In this document: positions 47,051 to 61,042 of the stretch, one piece after another
Layout of the letters: every line of letters starts with the position of its first letter
Numbering within the stretch: position 1 is the first letter of the stretch
Assembly: GCA_902729315.2 (NCBI GenBank)
Contig: LR746276.1
Location: 1,536,669-1,600,668, forward strand
Length of the DNA stretch: 64,000 nucleotides
From: Spirodela intermedia
Lineage: Eukaryota; Streptophyta; Magnoliopsida; Alismatales; Araceae
Direction: 5' to 3'
Position numbers and translations under genes: made by a program
The notes under the pieces: generated by a model
What the model was told of the DNA's origin: nothing
The model's input: only the letters and a program-made list of their open reading frames with translations
Database searches by the model: none

Positions 47051-47881
47051 ATGATGAAGATGACGACGAAGTGCAAGAAGCATCCATTCGAGCAGGGCGT
47101 CGGCGTCTGCGCCTCCTGCCTCCGGGAGCGCCTATTGGATCTCGTCGCCGCGCAGTCGGGGGGCCGCCACCGGCGGACCTCCGGTGAGACGCATCGGCAG
47201 GAGCTTCCTCCGCCGCCGGTCTTCCCCCGATCCGTCTCTCCCTACGTCTCCCGCCGACGATCCGTCGATCTGGACCTCCACGCCGACGGCAACCCGCCGG
47301 CGCAGAGTCATCGCCGGCAGAAGCTCCGGTTCTTCAGCACCCCGCAGGCGGGAACTGTGCAGGGGAAGGGCAAGGGCGCAGGGAGTGGATTCTTCGCCTC
47401 GATCTTCGGCCGGCAGAGCAGATCTGAAGTGGTCGGAGAGGATTATCGAACCTCCAAGGTGCAGCAAGGATCGATCTCCTGGTTCTCCGCCCTCGTGCCG
47501 GGGAGGAGGAAGAAGATGCAGCAGATGAGGGGTAATTCCCGATTCTTCGAGGAGGCAGTGGAGGAGGAGGAAGAAGACGACGACTCGCCGGAGCGTAGCG
47601 GCGCGGCGGAGTCCGCCGGCGATTGGCGGATACCGGGGCTGACGCCGACGAGGAAGCAACCGCCGTCGGCGCAGAGCGCCATGGCGGGGTTCGTCGTCTG
47701 CCTGAGCCCCCTGGTCCGCCCCAGCCCACACCGGAGCCAGGCGGGGGAGGCCAGCGAGCCTGGTGGCGCTGCCAGGGTCTCCGGCCAGCACCGGCGGCAC
47801 AGGTCCGCCCTCAGAGCGGAGACGGCGGCTCTAGGGCACAACCGATCGAGGAAGATCGCAGACTTGGGTAGGTTCCCTTGA
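47051..47881 (+). CDS. Plant-specific protein with a CxxHP..CxxC N-terminal motif (short OCTOPUS/DUF740-like cousin)
   Basis: Single exon, 276 aa, starting at ATG 47051 (MMKMTTKCKKHPFEQGVGVC). The N-terminus CKKHPFEQGVGVCASCLRER resembles the Cys/His motif that opens OCTOPUS-type and related plant proteins. The middle is basic and serine-rich, with a conserved-looking block (GFFASIFGRQSRSE, SISWFSALVPGRRKK), then an acidic stretch EEEEEDDD, and GFVVCLSPLVRPSP. The end, HNRSRKIADLGRFP, resembles the RSRK-ADFGRF terminus I associate with this family. The biochemical role is unknown; OCTOPUS itself is a polar membrane-associated protein of phloem. The assignment rests on the two ends. Confidence 0.75.
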   Translation: MMKMTTKCKKHPFEQGVGVCASCLRERLLDLVAAQSGGRHRRTSGETHRQELPPPPVFPRSVSPYVSRRRSVDLDLHADGNPPAQSHRRQKLRFFSTPQAGTVQGKGKGAGSGFFASIFGRQSRSEVVGEDYRTSKVQQGSISWFSALVPGRRKKMQQMRGNSRFFEEAVEEEEEDDDSPERSGAAESAGDWRIPGLTPTRKQPPSAQSAMAGFVVCLSPLVRPSPHRSQAGEASEPGGAARVSGQHRRHRSALRAETAALGHNRSRKIADLGRFP

Positions 47882-48029
47882 TCTTCTTCCTTCTTGATTA
47901 TTTTCCTCAAACTGGATGTATAGCCCTAGAAAAAACGGCCGCTCGAGAGTTCCCCCAAACGCTCCAACACTTTCCAGGAAAAAAAAAAAACTTTCTTCAT
48001 CCTTGATCATTCTCAACAAACCGTCACCA

Positions 48030-48083
<54 letters not shown>

Positions 48084-48418
48084 ACTCAGATGGTAACTGC
48101 AGAGAACTCCTAAAAATCTTTTACTGTTATCTCTCATTTTTCTTGGTATAACATCAAAATATCTGATAATTTTTAATTGGGAAAATATTAAATTGAAATT
48201 AGCGGGTATTTATTTATATAAGATATACCAAATTTTGGTACCATTTGACATGATATTGTGGATAAACACTGAAATTGCAAGTAATAATATCTGCAACCTT
48301 TTTATGTGGGCCCTTTTTAAAAAACGTTTTACCTTGAAAATAAGCCCGGATAAACACGCATACAAGTCCATGTATCCCCATTTGAATGCACATTTTTATA
48401 TCTTTATATGCATATATG

Positions 48419-48493
<75 letters not shown>

Positions 48494-49502
48494 CACGTTA
48501 TGTAGAGGGGGAATTGCCGCAAAATGCTAGTCAACGCACCAGATGCTCTGGAGAGAGAGAGAGAGAGATACCTCCAAGGAAGAGGGAACAAACGCTTTCT
48601 TGACCGAACTCAGAGAGGCTGTGAATGGCTCCATCGAGACTTGCCCAACCAGCTCATCGCACGGCTCTATTCGTATAGTGGGGTGTGGGCCCAGCCCACA
48701 CTGAGCTGGGATGCTGCCTGCCCGGGCCCTCTATAGTCTGGGCCCGGCCCGTAACACACGCCCATGTGATATAAATACATGCATATGAAATATTTCGAAA
48801 CATAACTAAATATTTATATAGTTTTGGTACAGTTCCTCCTATGTTGGGACTCATGCCGGCTTTCAATGCCAGCACAGTGAGCCGGGGTCCTTTTCTCTTG
48901 GCCCCGGCGTGCTCTGGAAGGCGCTTTCAATGGGCAATAATAATGTGCCTCTCACTATCTTTCTCTCTCTTCTTTCTCTCTCAACAGTATAATGACGTTA
49001 TTCTTTGGATGGCTCACAACCATCAATGGAGCAAGTCGGGCCCGAGCTTTATAAAACTTATCCGGGCCTATAGTTGGGCCTTATGTTTCGGGCCGGCCCG
49101 GGCCCGGCACAATAAGCTTCGGAGAGTGTGAGAACGGAGGGGGAGGAACCGAATTGATACTGAGCTTCTCATTGAGATGAGTTCGAGCGGGTGGAATATT
49201 AGCTTCAGATGGGTTGGGTTAAATGGGCCTTGCTTAACGGCTCAAATGGGGTGGGGACTGGGCTTGTTGTGTTTTACCGGCCCATTACCGGACCTGCCGG
49301 TATTTTTCTGATCGTCTTCCTCCACGCCGGCGAAGCGCGCGGCGGCTGGAATCTCTTTCCATCGGCGGCGGTGGCGGAATGGCCTCCTGATCTCCATCGC
49401 CACCGTTCTCAGATGCTCCGCAGATTAGGGACCTTCGTTTTGATGTGAATTACCATCGTATGAATTCCTTTACCGTAGGATCGGGTTGATCTTGGTCGAG
49501 TA
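47882..49502. other. Spacer with microsatellites and GC palindromes before ALG14
   Basis: (CT)n at 48034-48079; (AT)n at 48419-48459 running into (GA)n at 48463-48490; a second GA tract near 48552-48568. GC palindrome clusters are at 48721-48750 and 49090-49108. The region 49290-49502 is the likely ALG14 promoter. Open frames crossing the microsatellites are not genes. Confidence 0.6.
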
Positions 49503-52500
49503 ATGGAACGGCGCAACGGCGGTGGAGGGGGATTCTGCTCCTTCCCTCTTCTATTTGCCGTCGCCGCCTCCTTCGTGGTGGCAGTTCTTGCGCGGGTACT
49601 GTACGTGCTGTACCACACGGGAAGGCCGCTCCGCTCTAAGAAGGGTGTGCGGCCATTACGCACGCTCATCATTCTCGGATCCGGTGAGAGAACGCTTAGT
49701 TCATTTTATTTTTTCAGGGAAAATTGTTGATTATTTTTTACTGGTTTGTCGCGGCGCTGAGGTTGATCGAGCGTTTGATTTTGGAGGACCCAGGGGGTCA
49801 CACGGCCGAGATGCTCAATCTCTTGGCGGTGCTCGACAAGGACAAGTTCAACCCCAGATTCTACATCTCTGCTATCACGGATAGCATGAGCCTCCAGAAA
49901 GCTGAGGTTTACGAAGAATCAATCGCGCCGCAGAATGTATGTCGCCTTCCTCCCCAGTCAATCACACTTGCCCTATTATTGATTTTTTCTTCAGTCACCA
50001 TGCCGTTTTAGATTTTTTTTGGGGAAAAATTTAATTCAAACTATCTATCGTTTGCAATCTTCAGCACAAAGGGATCATTTCAAAAACTCCAAAATTCCAA
50101 ATATCGGATTTAGGGGCAGAACTTGGCAAAAAAAAAAAATCCACTTAAAAAATGCTAATTTCGAAGCTTAAAAGCATGCCATGCCATGCCATGCCATGCC
50201 TTATGAATCACCACTTTTCGGGAGACATTTAACCATCCAGATAATCTGATGGTTACAGTTGTGTTTATGAACCTGAAAGTTGTCTCTATGATCGCGAGGC
50301 ACGTGATGGGAGACTTATTTTACTTCCCTGTCTGCCTTCAAAGGGACTAAAACTATTCACTTCGCAAAGGTTCTTGATTCACATCTCTGACAAATTCTGT
50401 TAACCAAAGTGATGCTGATCAAATCATTTTGGGGTTAGAAATGCCAATGGATCCTATGAAATCGACGGACAAGTCCTTTGGGATTTTAGAAAACCCTATG
50501 AGACTTTACTGATCTCGTGGTTATCTATGTTCTAATATAGAATATCTTAGTCAGGGTTTCTTTTCTCGGTTTTTTTAAGCAGAATCAGGGCTTCCTGCTT
50601 GACTGCCCTGACTGTTGTTCTATCCTCCTCTGTCAATGTACGTCACCCAGCGGTGAGGACATGACTTGAACTGTACATCATGTCCCCTTGGTTTTATACT
50701 AACAGCTTATTCAGTCAAGGTATGGAAATACCTTATATTAAATTGAATAAATCGAAGATTACTACACAAAAAAATGAAACGAGGATACTGCAGTGTGCTT
50801 AAACAAACAAAACAGAAAAAGAATTTCAAACGAGGAACAGGACCCAAATCCCTTACATCCTAGAACGTGGGTGCACAATTGACTACCGATAGTCAACTAC
50901 AAAAAATACAATTTGATGGCTCACTGGTGCCTGTGTAGCTTCTATCGTGGACGTGGCATAGAGATCAGATAACACGTATTCTGAAGGTCGGGCAATGGCT
51001 TCGAGGCCACAATGTCCTGTGAGTGTCCTCCATTGATGTCCAGCACCATGCTATTGACAAAGTCTGGTCATAAGGGTTGCATAACCAACTAGTGTTTTCA
51101 TTAAGGATAAACCATTTATGTCAGTTACTCATATGCATTTCACATATACTGGCAAAATAGAAGCCAATCTACTTTGTTCATTATTACACATTCAAATTAA
51201 ACTATATTCTTTCATAATCCCTGGGAACTCGATTGGACATTTCACTTGGGGTAGATACTGTTTATACAGCACTTATGGTGTATGATTTGTATCTTTCTTT
51301 CTGCATTATAAATAAGGTTACAGACTTTTTTTCTCTGATGATTATCTATATTTGGATAGATTTGCGGTCATTAATGTGGTATTGATATTAATATGTACGC
51401 ATGATCTGTATCTCGTCCGTTTGCTTCTGTAGTTGTCACATAACAGCCAGAGCTGTTGCCTGATTTCGCTGGTTATAGTTTCTGAAAAGGATGTAGTCTC
51501 ACAATTGGGGCTGGTTAGTCATATTGCAAGAAGTTCCTACCAACCTCATCTTGACTGGCAGCAGAATGAACAGATCCAATGCTAAGGGTGCATGTAGACT
51601 ACAGGGAGATGAGAGCGGACAGAGGAGACGTACGCACTCAAGACTGGTTCAGTTTGTTCACAATAAAGTGAACATGGTGCTCTGTACATGGCATTACCTG
51701 ATCTTGAAAAATCTTTCCACCTATCCATCATTTTCATGGTGCTCTTGGGACTACTTGGGGGGCCATTTTTTTGAATCTTTCTTTGACTTTTTTTTATTGG
51801 TTGCAGACAGGCACTGGGGACGAGATGAATCCTGCTCATTTTATGAAGATCTATCGAAGCCGGGAAGTGGGTCAATCTTACATAACATCTGTCGGAACGA
51901 CCATAGTCGCTATCATCCATGCATTATGGTTGACATTTAAGATCAGGCCTCAAGTGGTATTTTTTCAATATATTAAAGTTTCTGGTCGTCAAATTCTCAG
52001 AACTCTTGAAGTATCACGTAATTCTTTGATCTTGTTTCAGGTCATTTGCAACGGCCCGGGTACTTGTATTCCACTCTGTGTTTGTTCGTTCCTTCTCAAG
52101 GTTTGGACTTTTGTACACCGAGGAATCATCTTCCAAAACTGAAGCATCAGATTCATTTTAAACTTTAATCGAAGAGGAAATAAACACAATTTTTTGGTTT
52201 CTTTCTCTGAATATTGGGACGACTTTACGGCCTTTGCTATTTATAATTAGCTAATTAAGAATTTCTTATCGACGATAGCAAACCCAGAACATAAACTTTT
52301 GCTCCAAAACAGCTGGGATTTCGACCAGGATTCAAATTTAGACCTGGGGCTTGTTTTTTTTCAAAGATTTTACCTCTATGATTTTTCGATCTCATTTATC
52401 ACCCTTTTGAGAGATTCGACTACATATTTCTGTCAAACAAGAAAATTTACTTGGATTCAAGGCAGACGAAACTCTTCTGCTCAAGGTGGGATTGGTAGAG

Positions 52501-52872
52501 GAGGGCTCAACTCTGCTGCCAGCTCACATGCAGAACATCATAGCGAACTATTTTTTTTGAGCAATAAATTGACAGACTCTTGTTCTTCAGAAACTATTCA
52601 CCATGGGTGGAAGTTCCAACATATTGCTTTAATATTCACCGATCTCTTATTATAAAATGTCCATAGGAGATTGACTGTTCTGTCATCTCTGACAGGTGGT
52701 CGGTATTAGATGGTCATCCATCTTCTACGTTGAGAGCATAGCAAGAGTCAAGAAACTGTCCTTGAGTGGTTTCCTTCTCTACCACTTACGCATGGCTGAT
52801 CAGTTATTTGTCCAATGGCCGTACTTGAAGACAAAACATCCCAGAGCTCTTTACGTTGGCCGCCTCATGTAG
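49503..52872 (+). CDS. ALG14: ALG14, membrane subunit of UDP-GlcNAc transferase, 5 exons
   Basis: Exons: 49503-49683, 49794-49936, 51807-51956, 52041-52100, 52696-52872; 711 nt, 236 aa. With ALG13 it adds the second GlcNAc to dolichol-PP-GlcNAc on the cytosolic face of the ER, the second step of N-glycan assembly. ALG14 is the membrane anchor that recruits catalytic ALG13. A single N-terminal membrane segment (about 13-36) precedes the glycine-rich GSGGHTAEML (59-68), then NPRFYISAITDS, a variable loop, HALWLTFKIRPQVVICNGPGTC, and FYVESIARVKKLSLSG, with VQWPYLKTKHP and YVGRLM at the C-terminus, all in the family order and at full length. The stop follows YVGRLM directly. Intron 2 is 1.87 kb and contains a small (ATGCC)n run at about 50175-50198. 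Confidence 0.93.
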
Positions 52873-52984
52873 TCAGATACTATCGGTAAACATGCAGCTG
52901 AGATTATCTCTTTTATTTGCCTGGTCGCTCAGTTTTTTCATGCCCCTCTTCACCATTTGCCAAAAAATCAGATAATTTTGCACT

Positions 52985-53740
52985 TGCAGAGATCTTCAAA
53001 CATTATAAAGCTGAGATAAATTTTGTATGTGTTGACTTCTGAAAGAAAATAAAATATTTCCTTCTGTTGACTTCCTCATGTAGATGGGTGTTATCAGTCA
53101 ACCAGACAGATTATCTTCCTCATGTATTTCCTTCAGATTATCTTCCTCTGTTGACTTCCTCATGTATTTCCTTCAGATTATCTTCTGATTGCCTTTTTTT
53201 CCAGCTGGTTCACGCTCCTCTTCTCCATTTGCAAGTCACATTCCGGCATGGTGGATCTGCGTAGTCTTGCTCTTGCAGAGAGCTCTTCAGACTGTGTGAT
53301 CATGGGGAAGAGAGCAAAGCTGAGATCAATTTTATACGTGCAGATTTTTCAGAGATCAGATTTTTTTTTTATCCGTTTCGTCTGGTCTGTAAGATTTTAG
53401 CAATTATCTTGAACCCACATTTAGGGTTCATGAAATTACTCTGAACCAAGACCTACGGTTGATGAAATTATCTTGACCCACATCTGCTTGATCCATATAG
53501 TGTAATCGTGGGGAGAGTTCAAGCTGAAGTTGATTTTATGCATGCCGATCTCTGAAAGATCGGATTTTTATCCCTTTTTATTTTTTGTGTCAATAAGGTT
53601 TATGAAATTAGTTGAAACCTGCATCTAGGGCTCCTGAAATTCTCCGAGCCTACATGCATCTTGGGCTCATGAAGTTCATCCCATTTTCTATTTATGGGAA
53701 AATTAAGCCTCAGATCAATTTATTTCATGCTTATTCTATG
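52985..53740. repeat. Degenerate tandem repeats downstream of ALG14
   Basis: Units of about 200-290 bp, starting near 52985, 53272, 53510 and 53695. Each carries AAGCTGAGATCAATTTTAT-like sequence, then a GCATGCCGATCT / CAGAGATCAGATTT-like block and poly-T. Within the first unit, at 53060-53185, lie shorter copies of TTGACTTCCTCATGTATTTC and TTCAGATTATCTTC. Nothing in this stretch looks coding. Confidence 0.65.
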
Positions 53741-53910
53741 TTGACTTTGGTCGATTAGGTCTTAAAGAATCTATAGATCTTTTACTAGATTTGGGTCTTG
53801 TGATATAAATGTTATTCTCTGTGGCTAAAAGAGCAGGGGAGCTTGCCAATAATAGACGAAGTTCAAGGGAATATTCTTCTTCTTCACCCACGTCGGTGAG
53901 CTGCTCCCTC

Positions 53911-55047
53911 TCACGGCGGCGGAGGAGGTGGCGGCGGCGCCGTCACGGCCACCGCCACCGCTGGGGCCTCGGGGTCGTCGTTGAGAGCCTTCTTGACCTT
54001 TTGGACGTCGAGGTAGTTCTGGTAGACGTAGGAGGCGGATCCCCAGACGGCGAGCAGCATGGCCAGCACCTTCTCTCCGTCCATGGGGTCGCCGAAGAAG
54101 AAAACGGCGAAGATGGGCACCAGCGGCAGCGCCACGGCGCTGATCACGTTGGAGAAGAGGGACGAGACCAGGAAGACCAGTCCCACCACCCCCACCGACG
54201 CCACCTGCCACGCCACCGCCGTCCCCGCCAGCGTCATGGCGTAGGACGCCTCCCCTTTCCCGTACGCCGCCGCCTCGCCGGCCAGGGACCTCCACTCGCC
54301 GGAGCCCAGCAGCCCGGCGGCGGAGGCCCCCGCCGCCACCGCCGACGTAAAGATCTGCATCTCCAGAACCACCCGAAAAGTCGCCCTCTTGATGACCCTC
54401 TCGAAGGCCAGCTGCATCAGGGACAGGATCAGCGCGTACGTCGCAGACGCCCCCAGCGTGAGGATGAAACCGAGGGCGTACTTCCCCTTGGGGATGGCGG
54501 AGGAGGAGGAGTCATCGGCGGCGCCGCCGCGGACGCCGAGCAGGGCGGCGGAGAAGGTGAGGAGGAGGACGGAGTTGAGGATGAGGTGGGTGAACTTCTG
54601 GGAGTTGATGAGGCGGGAGAGGACGGCGTTGAAGGCCAGCTGGGTGGCGCAGATGAGCGAGTAGGTGGAGACGGGGAGGTAGAGGAGCCCGTAGGAGTAC
54701 ATCAGGTTGTCGCCGGCGACGAGGAGGCCGATGGAGAGGTACACGGCCGCGAGGAGCGCCGCCGGCGGGCGGCGGGCGGCGGCGCCCCCGGGGGACCCGC
54801 CGGAGGAGGAGGAGGAGGAGGAGGGGAAGAAGATGTAGGCGAAGAGGAGGATGGGGAAGCCAGCGGATTGGACGAGGGTGGCCATCCACTTGCTGTTTCC
54901 TCCCTGATCGTAGTAGAATCTCCCCAGGAGGGTGGCGGCGGTCTGCCCGGCGAGGAGGAAGAAGACGTTCAGGCCCACCACGAACCACCACCGCCACCTC
55001 CGCCGCCCGCCGGCGGCGGCGCCGCCGGGTCCCTCGAGCGTGCCCAT
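53911..55047 (-). CDS. PUP: Purine permease (PUP family) transporter
   Basis: Single exon, 378 aa, starting at ATG 55047 (MGTLEGPGG). It has about ten hydrophobic segments: WFVVGLNVFFLLAGQTAATLL, WMATLVQSAGFPILLFAYIF, AALLAAVYLSIGLLVAGDNLM, and later YALGFILTLGASATYALILS, and SSLFSNVISAVALPLVPIFAV. The family phrases LGRFYYDQGGNSKW, GDNLMYSYGLLYLPVSTYSLI, QLAFNAVLS and DGEKVLAMLLAVWGSASY are intact, and the length fits plant PUPs. These carry adenine, cytokinins and other purine derivatives with protons, at the plasma or endomembranes. The overall match is to the PUP4/PUP11 branch, but substrate cannot be read. The C-terminus ends in a run of eight or more prolines after VAVAVTAP, coded by a GGC/GGT-rich tract on the plus strand and probably variable in length. 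Confidence 0.92.
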   Translation of the reverse strand: MGTLEGPGGAAAGGRRRWRWWFVVGLNVFFLLAGQTAATLLGRFYYDQGGNSKWMATLVQSAGFPILLFAYIFFPSSSSSSSGGSPGGAAARRPPAALLAAVYLSIGLLVAGDNLMYSYGLLYLPVSTYSLICATQLAFNAVLSRLINSQKFTHLILNSVLLLTFSAALLGVRGGAADDSSSSAIPKGKYALGFILTLGASATYALILSLMQLAFERVIKRATFRVVLEMQIFTSAVAAGASAAGLLGSGEWRSLAGEAAAYGKGEASYAMTLAGTAVAWQVASVGVVGLVFLVSSLFSNVISAVALPLVPIFAVFFFGDPMDGEKVLAMLLAVWGSASYVYQNYLDVQKVKKALNDDPEAPAVAVAVTAPPPPPPPP

Positions 55048-55831
55048 CGCCGCAATTGCCAACCAGAACCAGCGGAGAGAATAAATAAGCAGAAATAGAT
55101 AGTCAGCCCGTCGTTACCGGGCCTGATCATATGTTTTTTTTTCCAGAAAAAGGAAAATCCTTTTTTTTTTCCGGGATCTTATCCGCCGACGAACCCAGTT
55201 GTTGTAATCGGTTATGATAATCTGCCGGGAGGGAGGACCCAGACCGGGATGAACGGCGGGAAGATCTCCAAGCCGCCGCCGCCGTCCTGATTCTGAGGTG
55301 GTCAGTTGCCGCCGCGACGTGGAAAAGTCAAAGATTGCTGTTTGACTTGCGCAGTCAGGTCAGTCACCGTCCCCCCTTGTCATATATTTTTCGGATTCCG
55401 GATATTTTTTAACATAATTAAACTGGTAACAATGCGAAAAGCGGCGTTGGGTAGAGAGAGAAGAAGCCCGAGCTCCAAAACGATTTGACTTTCTTTCGAC
55501 TTCACCCTAGACGACGAATCGCCCTATAATGGCCTCTTGTCCGAGAGCGCCGACGTGGAACGGTCAAAAGATCGACGTGTCAGTTGCTGAGGGGTGGAAA
55601 TCGGGCCCACCCCGGGTGAGGACTAGCGAAGGACGAGGTCTTGTAAAACGGTCAACGTGGAGCTCTCTCGCTGGTCGCCGGAATGCCAGTGCAGACTTTC
55701 CTCACTTTCATCAGTCCCCCTTTGACCAAAGTGGCGGGAGCAGCCTCTCTATCTCTTTCTCTCTGTGATCTCATCCGATCATTTGGGTCCCGCCTCCCCC
55801 AACACTACAATGAGTAGCCAAATCACACCGA

Positions 55832-55874
<43 letters not shown>

Positions 55875-56115
55875 GGCTCACGAGCACCAATAAGCCACCC
55901 AGAGAAGTAGCCATGGAAGGAAAGAACGAGGAAAAACATATACTATATTGACACGTCAGACGATCTTCGCCGGAAAAACCCTCCCCAAAAAAACAAGATA
56001 GATTCCGCCGCGATCAGATAGATCCTCGGGATCTCCGCCGGGAGGACGCTAGAGAGAGAAAGGGCGAATAATTAATTAGAGAGAGACGGAAGGCGGCCCG
56101 CGGGGGCGGGGAGTT
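55048..56115 (-). promoter_or_regulatory. Upstream region of the purine permease gene, W-box cluster and (GA)n
   Basis: Six TTGAC(C/T) cores in both directions lie within about 410 bp (near 55326, 55341, 55483, 55562, 55650 and 55731). A (GA)n microsatellite is at 55833-55871, and shorter GA tracts near 56051-56090. The right end (about 55900-56115) is the 3' region of the RABH1 gene. The W-box reading is motif-based. Confidence 0.45.

Positions 56116-61042
<4,927 letters not shown>

Noticed and set aside
48193-48603. Open frames across the (AT)n/(GA)n microsatellites
   Set aside because: Translations are Tyr-Ile and Arg-Glu runs created by the repeats.
49504-49884. Reading ALG14 exon 1 straight through into exon 2 in another frame
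   Set aside because: The frame loses GSGGHTAEML; using GT at 49684 and AG at 49793 restores it exactly.
53809-55098. 429-codon plus-strand open frame opposite the purine permease
   Set aside because: It is rich in Gly, Glu, Asp, Arg and His with no domain, and is the antisense of an intact transporter.
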